Of a stretch of 64,000 nt of DNA, positions 23,037 to 34,899 are shown piece after piece. The stretch's first letter is position 1; each line of letters begins with the position of its first letter. The stretch is from Diphasiastrum complanatum (lineage: Eukaryota > Streptophyta > Lycopodiopsida > Lycopodiales > Lycopodiaceae), in the NCBI GenBank assembly GCA_029204225.1, contig CM055111.1, positions 23,930,899 through 23,994,898 of the forward strand. Reading direction: 5' to 3'. The notes beneath the pieces are model-generated. The model had not been told where the DNA came from. It was given only the letters and a program-made list of their open reading frames with translations, and searched no databases. The position numbers and the translations under genes are program-made.

Positions 23037-24549
23037 ATGGCCTCTTCCTCATCATCCTCATGAGATTCAGGCTTGAGTTCATTTCTTAGTGAATTTGGGA
23101 TTACTGAAAACCTAGACTTCTTCCACAGTCTATTCAGGCCATATCTACATGTTTTCAGGACTGCACAACCAAATTTTGATGTATTTTATAAACATTATGT
23201 CAGAGTTAGAGATATACTTAGTAAGCTTGTTTTCTCCATAGGTCCACTCCAGTACATGCATTATACTGATCTTGTTCATTTCTTCCCAGCTTTCAGACAT
23301 AGACTGGATAGAATGTTCACCAAATTGTTTGATCTTTTCAAAAGCAGTTCAATGTGTCCGTATTGCAACAAGAAATGTCGATTGGTTGAATATCAGAGTG
23401 GTTTCATACTTTTCCTGTTAGTTCAGATCCTAGATGATGAAGAAGTTTCTGTTGCTGACCCTCCTTTTGCATCATCCTCTGTATAGTTAGCTATTAAGGA
23501 TATCACTTTCTTATCGACACTCTTGATAAGAAAAGTGACTTTATTGATGTAAATACTGATGTTCTCCGGGATTCTTTGATTGGCCGAAATACATCTGATG
23601 ATGAATCCAAATCTATAGAGGAGTCGAAATGTCTTTTCAATTTGCCTGTATATTATATTAATGACAATGTATATTTTACTACTACTGATTTATGTAAATT
23701 TTTTGACTATCGTGAAGACGAGGTTCTATGTTTATTATCTGGCACAATTTTCGAATTCTCCAACTTTGTAGTTTTTGAAACAGATGACCTTGTTGCTGGT
23801 ATTGATTTTGATGATGAGGAGGGACTTATGACCGGTGGAGAATGCTTGACTAAGACTTTATCAAATATAGTTGAGGATGGGTGAGGCAGACCATCCGATG
23901 AAGAATTCACGGCATTTCAATCTCAGATGGGCTTCTCTCGTCCATCATTAATGCATTTCACTGATGATTCCACTTCAGTACGTGGTCACTATATTGATCA
24001 TCCTGATCTGGTTGTTGTTGCTGATGAAGAATGTGTAAGTGTTTAAACTTCCTTGCATTAGAATGTTTTCAATCACTGAATGTGTTTTTGCTAACATATT
24101 TCCTATTGCAGGATGCTCTCATAATAGATGATTTTGCTGCGAGACGAGGTGGTTTCAAACAACAGGCATCCTCGTTCCAGAGGGACAGTAGACTAGGCCA
24201 CTATCTTAGACATTTCCTGAAGAATGAGATCTGTATTGCTCATTCCAAGCTGAGCTCAGTCGGGGAGAGTCTTGTAATGACAGTTAAAGCTTTATCATTT
24301 TACCTTGGAGGACATAAATTTGTTAAGACAAATAAGATCATTTTTGTCAAAAGATCTTATTTTTTGAACATTTTAGGCTTTACTGATGGGAATGTTCCTT
24401 TAAGGAGCTCCCATTATTCATTGTATTCCACTTATATTGAGCTTAGTGGAAATAAGGATAATGCACAACTATTAGATGCATATGCTAGCAGAGAATTTCT
24501 TCATGACAATACTGCCATAGAATTTGATACAAGATTTGATGATGAATAG
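23037..24549 (+). pseudogene. Island gene R: unrecognised two-exon protein
   Basis: The ATG at 23037 sits in a strong plant context (GCCATGGCC) and is followed by six Ser codons and an in-frame TGA at 23061. The same frame then continues to 23486 (FGITENLDFFHSLFRPYLHV, and a CPYCNKKC pair of Cys). After one frameshift near 23490 the next frame runs to 24034 (LPVYYINDNVYFTTTDLCKF) with another TGA at 23882. A 77-nt GTAAGT...TTGCAG intron (24035-24111) joins in phase to exon 2 (IIDDFAARRGGFKQQASSFQ to the stop at 24549). No family is recognised. Three lesions make it a pseudogene here. Confidence 0.55.
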
Positions 24550-24792
24550 TTGACACTTTGTATTTTGGTATAGTACAATCTATACATTTACATTGAGTAT
24601 TTCTGCTCTCTTGTTCAATGAATTTGCAAAGCAATTCTGAACATGTCATGATTTGATGACAATGATGACCTTCTACTCAACAATCATCTAATTTTCTCTT
24701 CCTGTATGAACTTGCATGCTTTTCTAAACTTGTTGTATTGTGTGGACTTTGTTATATGTCGAATCTGACCTCTGCGGTAGAACCACTAAAAG

Positions 24793-26265
24793 AATTGACA
24801 AATGTAGTTTTTTTTTTCACTGGTTCCTCCATGTTGTGTATTTCGATGAAATGCTACTCGTGCTTGCTAGTTTGACTTCTCCATCCCTTGTGATGACCAT
24901 ACACACAAGCTTCCATATGTATTTGCAAAAAATGTTGTATGATCTCTTAGTATGTGCTGCATATGTCAAAATCATAATGTTAGTCTTATGTTTCGATCTA
25001 GATATATTGAAAATTTGAAAGCATTTCATGCTTTTGATACTGCATTAACAAACTCAACACAAGTCCTTTGGACAGCTTTCTTATCAATATCAGAGTATTT
25101 TTCTTTTCTTAAAATAGCAATCATACTATCAAGCTTTTTCCATACATCAACTTTTAGTACTCTGGTTTTGCCATCTTTCTCTATTAGCCGATTCTCTAGT
25201 GCCGAGCCAAGCTGAAGACATAAGTTATCTCTCACCCATGATCGAGGAGGTCTCAGAAGGAAGAGAGCAGAAGAAGCTGAGAGCCGAGAAAATACTAGCT
25301 AGGAAGATATTGATTAACTATGTGAGCCTACATGGTGTATCCCAAAGAAGGAATGACCATGTAGGAGCTAGTAACATTTCCTTGAATAATTGTAATAAAT
25401 GTAGATCCTTCTTAAAATAGTAAGAGTGAGCCACCTTTTGATGGTGACCTCTAGTGGAAGGGCAAATTCCACATGTAATTTCTAATTTAGTGGAATTGCC
25501 ACATGGGCTCACATGGGCAGCCTTCTTGCTTATTTAAGGGGCCCCCTCTCTTGTGAGGGAGCTTTTTGATTGTATTTTCAAGTTCTCTTGAGCTAATAAA
25601 GAGGATCCTCCACGAGTTCTTGAAGATCACTAAGCTCCTTGTTCATGGCAATGATCTTGAGTGATATTTCTATGAGCATGCTTGATTCCTTGCTTGTGGA
25701 TTAACTAGATTCTTGTTTCTTGTTCTTGCTTAGTTGTAGATTAATTTCAATTCTTGCTTGTGGAATCTTGTAGAAATCAGCATTCAAGTAAACTATAGAG
25801 GCTAGAAATGTGGTGTAAATCTTGCATAGTCTTGACATTCTAGTTCTTGATGTTCTTGGATAATTTAGGCATCAAGTAATGTGTGTTTCTTGATTCCTAG
25901 ATTGTTAAATGTTGTTAGGAATCTTGTTTCTTGTTTCTTGAATCAGGTTTTAGTTTCAGTAGCTAATCTAGTTCTTGATTGTTCTTTGATTCAGTAGTTA
26001 GTAGTAGGATCGCTCCCTGTGCTGAATGCTGATCTGCTTGAGCTGTAGATGGTTGTATGGCTAGTGTATGCATGTAGCTGAGTATCAGATTTGAGTTACC
26101 CACTGACAGGTTGGGAAATACATAATGCATCTTTGAATATTGCTTCTACTCTGTAAACATTCTAATAAGAAGAATAATCACAGAGAACCATAACAACAGA
26201 GGTAATTCAAGAGAGATAAGCAACAAAAAGAGGAAAAACATGTTCACAGAATCAGTGAATATGTG
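24793..26265 (+). repeat. Inverted repeat copy 2 (LTR-derived, 1.47 kb)
   Basis: This is the reverse complement of 14990-16450, with small differences. Read on the plus strand it holds the attached 430 bp, then an LTR-like body with CTTATTTAAGGGGCCC (TATA-like) near 25528 and a CA-ending region before gag-type sequence. It may also serve as the 5' LTR of the gypsy piece that follows. Confidence 0.85.
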
Positions 26266-26489
26266 ACAGGATCTAGGAGCATAAAAAAATAGACATCCTC
26301 GAGAGTCTGCACACACACACCTGGTAGAAAACTCCTACGATCAATCACATCATCCTGATACATCAATTCCATCATCTAGCCATCACCAGTATCAAACCGA
26401 CAACTCATGCTCGTGCAAACAAGCTGAGTATTCCTCACCACAAGAAAATCCAACTCAGCTAGCCATCCAAGATGGTTATGCTATCGCCA

Positions 26490-27648
26490 CCGGACCCATG
26501 AGCAACCGCTGATTTATCTATGACGAAATATGACATTTCATGGCTGACTGTAAAGTTAAAAACCAATACCATGCAGAATGTCCCGACTGTGTTCGCAAAC
26601 ATAGCTTCAAAGACTGTCCTAAACAACCTAACAGGATCCTTCTTGCACGTCATATCACATCTGAACCTGTTAGAGTTCTTACTAGAACACAATGCCAACA
26701 ACAAGAACAGCAACAAAACCATGGACAATCAGCTGACCCACATGGAAGCCATTTGACGGCTCCACAGTACCAAAAGATTACCCAGACCCAAAAGTGGAAC
26801 AAAGGCAATACAACAAATTTCGAGATGAATTTTTGCGAGAGAAAAAACATATGGACAGTCCGTTATCAGCTCATATCCCCGAAAAGGAGCAATCACTCCA
26901 AGGACTTGAAGTATTTTCTGACCTCCTACAAGCTCAATTCACAATGCCATTCCATAGTGCTATCAAATCCTTCACCGAACTTCAACGTTATATCCATCGT
27001 AGTTTTCAGCTGCCTCATATTCTTGATGAACAGCGAAAACCAGAAGCAATTCCTAAACTTCCTCAGATTCCTATGAATCTGATGAATATAGGTGTTGCTA
27101 AGGGGAATAGCATCACACTACCCTTGTCCTATAAAGATTATCCCACAGTATCTGCTATCCTCGATAGCGGATTAGGCGTCAATATAATGGATTTGTCATT
27201 GGCAAAGTCATGGGGCTTCAAAACCCTCGATCAACCACGATATAAACTTCTTATGGCTGATCAACGAGTTACCGACCCTGCTGGTCATTTATCAAATATA
27301 AAAGTTTGAATAGCAGGTGTCAAGTTTATCATCGATTGTGTCATCTTAGACCTATCAGAAGATGCCAATACGTATAAACTCCTTCTTGGTACACCCTGGC
27401 TCCAGATGGCAGATGTTGTCCAAGACTGGAAGAACATCAAAATTACCTTTGGCAACCACGACAAATGAGTCACGGTTGACCCAAATGGCCATGTCAAGCC
27501 CGCCAAGGTATATGATGATTGGTCATCTACAACATATGATGAATCAGATTGTGTCCCGATCCAACCAAAAGGCCACTATACACGAACCACGGACATAATC
27601 AATTGGGGTCGTGCACTAGCTATCATGGACTGTGCAGTTATTTTGTAG
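26490..27648 (+). pseudogene. Gypsy gag nucleocapsid and aspartic protease remnant
   Basis: A zinc knuckle appears first (ECPDCVRKHSFKDCPK, spacing CX2CX3HX4C). After a frame change comes a gag-side helix region (EKEQSLQGLEVFSDLLQAQ) and the retropepsin loop AILDSGLGVNIMDLSLAKSW with the DSG triad intact, ending LLLGTPWLQMADVVQDW. No RT, RNase H or integrase follows; an LTR begins at 27645. It is either a large internal deletion or a non-autonomous derivative. Three stops or shifts are visible. Confidence 0.85.
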
Positions 27649-28660
27649 AAATTGTTGGCTAATTCTGATGAATTCCCAAGATACTCGGATAGAGCTACCC
27701 AAGAGCACCTCTCACCTTAGACCAAGGAGGTCTCTGAGAAGACGAGACTAATGAAGACTAAGAGCCGAGTATGAGAACCGATGAATACTAGTTAGTAATG
27801 ACAAATAAGAACTGTGTAAGCCTCATGGTGAATCCCAAAAGATGGAATGACCATGTAGGAACTTGTATTTCTAGGCAAAGTGATAAATGCAAGTAGACCC
27901 CTCTTAAAGAAAGTAGAGTGAGCCACCTTTTGATGGTGACCTCTAGTGGAGAGCATTATTCCACTTGTAATTTGTGAAATGTGGAAATGCCACTAGGATG
28001 TCACCTAAGGAGCTCTCTTGCTTATTTAAGAGACTCCCTCTTTGAGAAGAGGAGTTTTTTTGTGTATTGTACCTACTCCATGCTAAAATGAGAAGAGCCT
28101 CCACAAGTTTGGTGCATCCATTGAGCTCCTTGATCATGCTTGTTTCTTGAGTGATGCATTCATGATCTTACCCTTCCATCCTTTGTGTGTGGTTGTGGAT
28201 AGTAGAGTGGATTAGTTTTCCTGCTTTCCTAGAGTGGATTAGATTTCATTTCTTGTTTGTGGATTAATGTAAGAATCAGCATTCAATTTAACTAAATAGT
28301 CTGGGTTTGTTGTGTAATTCTTGCATATCCCCTTACAACCTTGTTCTTGATGTTCTTGGGATGTCCAATAATCAAAAGACTGGTTGGTTTCTTGATTCTT
28401 GGACTTCTAAAATGTTGTCTAGTTTAGTTCATTTCTTGTTCTTGTTTTGTGGAATGTATGTGTAGATTAGTTTAATAGTATGTTAAGGATCTGATTCAGT
28501 TCATTTTGCAACATTTAATTAGGATTTCATGGCATTTCAACCACTCTGCACGTTGATTTCTTGGTTGACTGCATGATCTGCATGTTTGGTAGATGAACAT
28601 GTGATTTTAGTTCAAGAGTGATTGCCCTGAGTTGTCCTCTGACAGGCAGGACAAACAAAA
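27645..28660 (+). repeat. LTR related to the inverted repeats (3' LTR of the gypsy remnant)
   Basis: It starts TGTAGAAATTGTTGGC. In order it shares blocks with 25230-26120: GGAATGACCATGTAGGA, GTGAGCCACCTTTTGATGGT, CTTGCTTATTTAAG. It is clearly more divergent from the inverted repeats than they are from each other. The right end is approximate. Confidence 0.75.
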
Positions 28661-30030
28661 TACAACGATGACTAACAGTCCACTCTGCCTGATTGGGTGA
28701 GCTTGGATCACATCTACCAAGAGATGAATCTTGGAGATCTTAGATTTTTGCAATTTCTTTGGTGTATCTCTTTGCTTATTCTTTTAGGTGTTGGAATTCA
28801 ATTTCAAGTAGGTGGCTTCTCAGATCCTTGGTGTACTTTCAGCCTAAAGATCATTATTATGGATTTGCACCATGAATTTTGATGGAAATCATAGATTTTT
28901 TGATGATTTTAGTGAATTTTTCATCTAGAATTGATAGTTTTTGCATGAAATTGGTCATAGGATCTGGTGTAGTATGTTTTACAAATTGTACTTGCTGTTT
29001 TACAGTCATTAATGACAGGATTTAATGATTGCATGATGTTTGAATAGTCAAAAGGTTGATTAGATAGTGATTTTGGACCAAAAATTAGGGTTTTTGGACC
29101 ATAAATGGGCTATAGAAACCATATTTGACTAGAATCAGAACTTTTAGTGCTTTCATGCAATGGATTTACAGGGATTAGTATAAGATTGCACTTATGGATT
29201 TCCCCCACAAATTTTGGTCAAAATTGGTCAAAAACCAAGGTTTTTTTACGTGTTTTGGACTAATTTTGGGGTAGATCTCAAAATTCTCAGCCAAGACTTG
29301 GGATGAACATTTTTAGAGATGTAATTAAGCTTTATCAGGGCTTTCATGAAGTTTGGTAGGGATTAGACACCATTAGGGGGGCTCAAAACACCAAAAATTA
29401 GTGTATTTTTTATGATTTTTGAGCATGAATACCTCTTAATTGGGGGGCTAAAACTGTTGGTTCTTGTTACAAGCTTAAAGATATGTTGAATTGCCTTTGA
29501 TTTGAGCCATCATGCATTCAATATGGATAGATGTGCATTCGACTCCAACATATTGAAGTTTTGCTTGTTGAAGGAGGCCAAAAATGCATTTTTTGCATGA
29601 TCTGAGCTTATGATTGCTTGATGGACTTGTTAGAAGCTTCTATGCCTCTATAATGAACCTTAGTAGAGTGCTTGTAACCTCTGATCCAAGGCTTATGGGG
29701 CTGGGATGCAATTTTTGATGATTTATCTCTCCAAAAGTGCGCCCTCCTACCTGCTTTTTGTGCATTTATAGCTCGCACGTATGAAGCCTAGGTGGTAGGG
29801 TGACATGTCAAGTGTCTTGTAGACCCATCTTCCTCTCACTGTACTTTAAAGCAACCAATTTGGTGTCTTGTAGAAAATGTTATGGCCGTCTGAAGTTTGG
29901 CAATTTTTGAACTAAAATTTGCAAAATTTTGAGAATGTTCTGATGCATGCATGCTTGTAACTCAGTGTAGTGCAGGTCTGTTGATGGAAATGTATGGATA
30001 GACCTATAGGCATGCTTGGATGCATGTTGC
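28661..30030. other. AT-rich stretch without a recognisable gene
   Basis: Low-complexity T-rich text has recurring phrases such as TTTTTGGTCAAAATTGG and TTTGCATGA. It is probably decayed internal or untranslated retroelement sequence between the LTR at 27.6-28.7 kb and the RT piece at 30.03 kb. Confidence 0.45.
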
Positions 30031-30033
30031 ATG

Positions 30034-30211
30034 TGTCACCCTATCTCTAGACAACCTTACAGGTTCTCTCAGATTGAAGAGATAGAAATTACTAAGAAAA
30101 TTGAAAATTACCTAAAGATGGGTCATATTCAGCCAAGTAAGTCGTTTTGGGGTGCTCCTGTTCTTCTTAAATTGAAGAAGGATGGAGGCTTCAGGTTGTG
30201 TGTGGACTACA
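30034..30211 (+). pseudogene. Ty3/gypsy reverse transcriptase fragment
   Basis: The frame reads RQPYRFSQIEEIEITKKIEN, then GHIQPSKSFWGAPVLL, then KKDGGFRLCVDY, the classic fingers region of gypsy RT just before the first catalytic Asp block. It is cut at 30212 by an LTR fragment whose TGTAGCGC start follows directly. Confidence 0.88.
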
Positions 30212-30628
30212 TGTAGCGCAGGCATCCCAAAGGGAGCCGGGAACCACGACTTAGCTTCCTAGCCTTCAACTCTTGCCATCCAAACCCACAAACCTGGCGC
30301 CATGCCAGATCGGGGGTCCCGATGTGGGTGACTTCCCTCCAAGCAAGCCGCCCGACATACATCAAACTTAACCAAAACAAAGCTTCATTACAAACGAGTA
30401 ACATCCATTCCAAGCAAGCGGTCTGACTTACATCAAACTTAACCAACTGAAAGCTTCGTCACGAGCGTTGGAAGCCAACCTGGCGCCACGCCAGACTGGA
30501 CAACCATAAACAGGTAACGTCCACCCAAGCAAGCCATCCAACTCAGCCGACAGGTTAGAGCCCGTTCCCCAAGAGCTTAACCCATTCACGTTCATGCAAG
30601 GAACACTCAGAACCACAAGCCACGACAG
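30212..30628 (+). repeat. Truncated LTR copy (same family as the insertion at 30886)
   Basis: It starts TGTAGCGCAGGCATCCCAAA and matches 30886-31375 in order, with a gap. It stops at CCACGACAG where SABATH-derived antisense sequence begins. Reading frames on the minus strand here are repeated in both copies and are not genes. Confidence 0.8.
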
Positions 30629-32228
30629 TTGAAATCATTGGAGGGAAGATCTGAAAAAAAAGGCTTGAAATCTGGAACTGTTTGTCCCTCTGATTCATAT
30701 CTTTGCTGCAGCTTGCCCACAAGGGCGCTGACAATAGACAATGTGTTGGGCCCCGATGAACATCCAGATCTGCAACATGCACAGGGCCACTCCTGGGGAG
30801 TTCCACTTTCTCTAAGGCTTGCATCAAAAAATGTCCAGTCGACTGGATTACTCCTGCTTGCATCCAAGAGTTTTGAGCATAGCTTTGTAGCGCAGGCATT
30901 CCAAAGGGAGCCGGGAACCACAACTTAGCTTCCCAGCCTTCAACTCTTGCCATCCAAGCCCACTTGACATACAAGCAGCCAACTCGCCAACAACGATCAG
31001 ACTTAACCAACTTGAAGTTCCGAAAACCAACATTGAGATCCAACCTGGCGCCATGCCAGATCGGGGGTCCCGATGTGGGTGACTTCCCTCCAAGCAAGCC
31101 GCTCGACATACATCAAACTTAACCCACTCGAAGCTTCGTTACAAACGAGTAACATCCATTCCAAGCAAGTGGTCTGACTTACATCAGACTTAACCAACTG
31201 AAAGCTTCGTCACGAGCGCTGGAAGCCAACCTAGCGCCACGCCAGACTGGACAGCCATAAACAGGTAACTTCCACCCAAGCAAGCCATCCAACTCAGCCG
31301 ATAGGTTAGAGCCCATTCCCCAAGAGCTTAACCCATTCACGTTCATGCAAAGAACACTCAGAACCACAAGCCGCGACAAATATGTAAACAACCAGTTCCT
31401 GGACCAAATGGTCCCGACAGCATACCGCTAGCGCCACGGACCGAATGGTCCCGACGGCATACCGTTGGTGTCCCGGGATACGACCCTCTGCCATGTGCCA
31501 ACTTAAAAATTTGGAAGCGGCCTTACAACTGGCGCTTTTACCGAACACTGAAACCCAGAAGGTAATCAGAGTCAGTTTGAGAAAAATCCCACTTTATTGG
31601 TAAATCTGAGAAGGTTACATTTCAAGTGTGTGACCGACCCTAGTCTCCGGGGCGCTAGCATGCCAAGGCGAGAGCCATGACAACATTCTAGCAAGGGAGG
31701 TTGAGACTTGGTTGGAGCTCGCCCTGAGTCGCAACCCGCACTCCCCTATAGTATTGGTGTGATTCGGCACCCCCCCTCATACCAAGCACTCTACCCAAGC
31801 TGGTAAAGCACGTTTTTTTCTCTCTAGGATTTTCTCTTTCTAGAAAGTCATTTTCTCTCTCTAGATTTTATTGATCTCCAGGCTTCCTTTAATCATGCCT
31901 AGATCGTGTGAGGTGATTGCACATTGATCTGAGCTCTCTGGACTCCGCTAGAACTGATCAAAGATTTTTAGCCATAGGAACTTGGCGCCGGCTGGATTCT
32001 GGTTACAGTGGCGCCGGGAGCAGCACCGGCGCCAGGAGCAGCAGGGGCGCTGCTGGCGCCGGGCCATAGCTGGCGCCGGAAGTAAAGCTTGTAAAGGTAG
32101 CTTTACAACAAGCTTCCATCACCCACACCCTCTTGCATCCGAAGCTGCCTCTCTAAATCAACGCCATTTCTGCTTGTATAAGGAAATGTGGATGCATTGG
32201 GAATCTGTTCTGCCTGAGATTGTGCCAT
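30629..32228 (-). pseudogene. SABATH methyltransferase pseudogene, exon 1 (split by an LTR)
   Basis: The minus strand matches exon 1 of the intact gene at 38204. The 5' part (32228 to 32116) covers the start codon and the SRNGVDLERQLRMQEGVG region; the 3' part (30885 to 30629) covers SYAQNSWMQAGVIQSTGH, a motif I region with indels, and SDLPSNDFN. A 1225-bp LTR separates the parts, and the end is lost at another LTR copy. No later exons are present. It is the head-to-head partner of the intact gene. Confidence 0.88.
30886..32110 (+). mobile_element. Solo-LTR-like insertion with 5-bp target duplication
   Basis: It begins TGTAGCGCAGGCATTCC and ends CTTTACAACA, flanked on both sides by AGCTT (30881-30885 and 32111-32115). 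Removing it with one AGCTT restores the SABATH exon 1 text, so the borders are exact. TG...CA ends and a 5-bp duplication fit LTR integration. Near the right end five GGCGCC palindromes cluster at 31980-32080, including TTGGCGCCGG, which looks like a tRNA primer site. Confidence 0.82.
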
Positions 32229-33490
32229 GGGATTGGATTGGCAGCTCTCACTCACAATCCTCTGACCTTAAACAAGCTATGGAAATGGAGACTGGGCCAA
32301 CAAAGAAGCTCCACGCTTGTCAAAACATCAGAGTTGTACAGAGTTGGTCTTGTAGCATTGCTATCAGTCACATCATGAGCATTGATATCATCCACACCGG
32401 TGAGAACATCTGAACTACACCTAATCCGTTTGAAGTTTGCACTATTATTATGATTGACATCTTCCACGCCAGTGAGGAAATCAGAATTATATGTGGTTTT
32501 TGTTGATGTACTCTTGTTGTGATTGAAGGTAGTCGTACATTGCATACGTGTTGAGGAGGAGGAGAGATCCAGTTTGCAAGTCAAAGTGAAAGATTGAGAC
32601 GCACCCCAATAATACTACTAGAGGTAGAGTCAATTTCATATATAGGAAGATTGACCCCCACTCCAATAATATATATTGTGGTCTTGGTGAATAATTCCTT
32701 CCCCAAACCCAGGCATTTATGGGAGGTGCCCATCCAAGGGTGCATGTGAAGTGATAGAATGGTAATGCCAATGTCTCATTTCACATGGTCCCTAAATGCT
32801 TGTGCCCATTCTAGGCATTTGTGTACAGGCAAGGCAGGCCTCGTATGAGCGCCTTTGGTTGGTGTCATGCGCCCAAGGTTGGCAACCATGCCCTTGTTAT
32901 CTTGCATCCATGTATATGGGAACGGCCCATGTCTAAGGGCCTTCCCTATTGTGATGCACATGATATCAAGGGGAAGGCCCATGCAAGGCGCTTTCTTACG
33001 CATAAAGCAATTTAAGCTCCAAAATTGTTGAAAAGAAATTTTTTTATTAAGATTAAACTCAAATTACACCTTCCATAGAATGAAGTTTATATGGTAATTG
33101 TGGCATAAATTTAAAATACACTCATCGTTTTATATAAATATGAAACTCAACTTACACATTTGCAAGGTTCATAGAATGAAGTTCATTATGTAATTGTGCC
33201 ATAAGTCTAAAGTACACTTGTTGTTTTCTATTGATATTAAAGTCAACTTACACATTTGTAGGGTTCATAGAATGAAGTTAATTACGTAATTGTGCCTACA
33301 CTCGTCGTTTTCTATTAATTTTAGACTCAACTTACACATTTGTAAGGTTCATAAAATGAAGTTTATTACATGGTTATGCTATATTGTTTAACAATAGATT
33401 TGTTAGCAATCATGTTTGAGACCACCCAACATTGTGACCCAAAAACATAAATCACTTACACACCAGTTCTTTTTAAAATTTTGATTTTCT
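32116..33490. repeat. Left arm of SABATH inverted duplication (5' flank)
   Basis: Reverse-complement match of 37225-38320. Shared words include ATTGACTCTACCTCTAG/CTAGAGGTAGAGTCAAT, GCCTAGAATGGGCAC/GTGCCCATTCTAGGC and GGTCATAATGTTGGGT/ACCCAACATTGTGACC-type pairs. It contains about four copies of a ~90-95-bp tandem unit (CTTACACATTTGTAAGGTTC...) at 33040-33400. Confidence 0.82.
32300..32580 (-). repeat. Insertion with three degenerate protein-level repeats
   Basis: This segment is absent from the matching place in the intact SABATH 5' flank (about 38110-38130). The minus strand reads NSDFLTGVEDVN, SSDVLTGVDDIN and NSDVLTSVE at intervals of 24-27 codons. No family is recognised. Confidence 0.5.
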
Positions 33491-34412
33491 GGCTTTGACT
33501 TGCAAAGGCAATACTATGTGTTGAGGTTGGCCAATGAAGTTTAGAAAAAAGTGAGCGTTAAAGAATAAAAGGTGAAGGTGGTCTCAAAATTTTTAGGCTT
33601 TGACCTTAAGTAAAGGCCCAACTAACCCACATGTAAGTCATCATACATGCATGAAAAATAACAAACTACATTTGTTGCTTGGAAAAGTGTTTTTAGTATA
33701 CATGTCAATAGACATGATGCCTTTGTGGAAAACCAAAACCAGGCTTAGCATTTGCACGACAATGCACATCAAAGGCTAGTTTGCCTTTCAAAGAAAGGCA
33801 ACATTTTTAAAAGCATGTCATTTGAATGGCAAACTTAAAAAATGCCCTTCCATTTGAAATGCAGCTTTAGAAAGTCAAATGTCATGCTAGTTTAAAGTTT
33901 AAAATTTTTTATTGTAAAATATGACAAAATCATATGTATTATTGCTAAAATTACATGAAATTTGTGAATATGGATCATGAATATTGATCGTGAATACTGA
34001 AATACTTTAGAAACTAGTCGTAATTATTGTGAACACTCTCAAATACAAATTATGGATGTTAAAATGAAATTATTTAGAAATAAAATTGTGTTTGTTAATT
34101 TTGATTACTTGTGCTAAAATTGTTTTGTAGCTTTGAATAGAGACAATGTTAATTTTGATTACTTTTGCACTTATTTCAAAATCAAAATATAAATCCATTG
34201 CAAAGAATATTTTTTCACACATTTTTAATTTTTATTCTCATATCATGTCACAACTGCCTTTCCACAATGCTAAACTTGTAGGATTTTCATAAAGTAAAAG
34301 TACAACATTATGACATGGCAAGGCCTCTGTGATATAATACCAAATCATTCTTGTTTAAAAAATTGCCAATATATAAAATGGTTGATAAACATATATTGGT
34401 GCGTTATGCTAT

Positions 34413-34424
34413 GCTCTGATACCA
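34413..34424 (-). other. Copia primer-binding site on the minus strand
   Basis: GCTCTGATACCA is the reverse complement of TGGTATCAGAGC. The adjoining bases to the right (TGTCGTAAAAACC) are then the 3' end of a minus-strand LTR. Internal copia genes are not recognisable to the left, so only the LTR end survives. Confidence 0.75.
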
Positions 34425-34899
34425 TGTCGTAAAAACCGTGGGCATGAGCAGCAGCAGAAGCTCAAGGCTTAGAGCGTAGGCGTGTGTAGGAACGGAAACA
34501 CAACAATTAGTAGTAGAAATATTCAAGTAGAAGAATTCATACAGATTGCGCAAATGAAGGATGTAGTAGTGAGACAAAAATTGCACTCTGATAAATATCA
34601 ACAGCGAGTACAATGGCTTGAAGTAATAACTTCAGCTTGCTGAGCGTGATAACGTTGGCTATAGATAACTCTGATTGAAAGAGAATTTCAATTAACACTT
34701 ACATAGCTTGATTCAGCTAGTATATATATTTACAAGTGTCGAGAGACATATATCTTACAAGCTTTTAATGCTATTTACGCAAATCTTTGCATATGTACAA
34801 AGTTGGTAACCGCAAACCGCCTTTGGGATATTTGGTTGTCCAGCTGTTTTGGGATTGCTGATAAGTTGGCGACGTCGGTCTGCCAATGTAGCAAAAATG

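Noticed and set aside
30207-31548. Many minus-strand frames such as the one starting MVKFDVSQTACLEW
   Set aside because: The same text occurs in two LTR copies and has no domain; it is non-coding LTR sequence.
33040-33400. CRISPR-like regular repeats
   Set aside because: Units are contiguous tandem copies without unique spacers, and the genome is a plant's.
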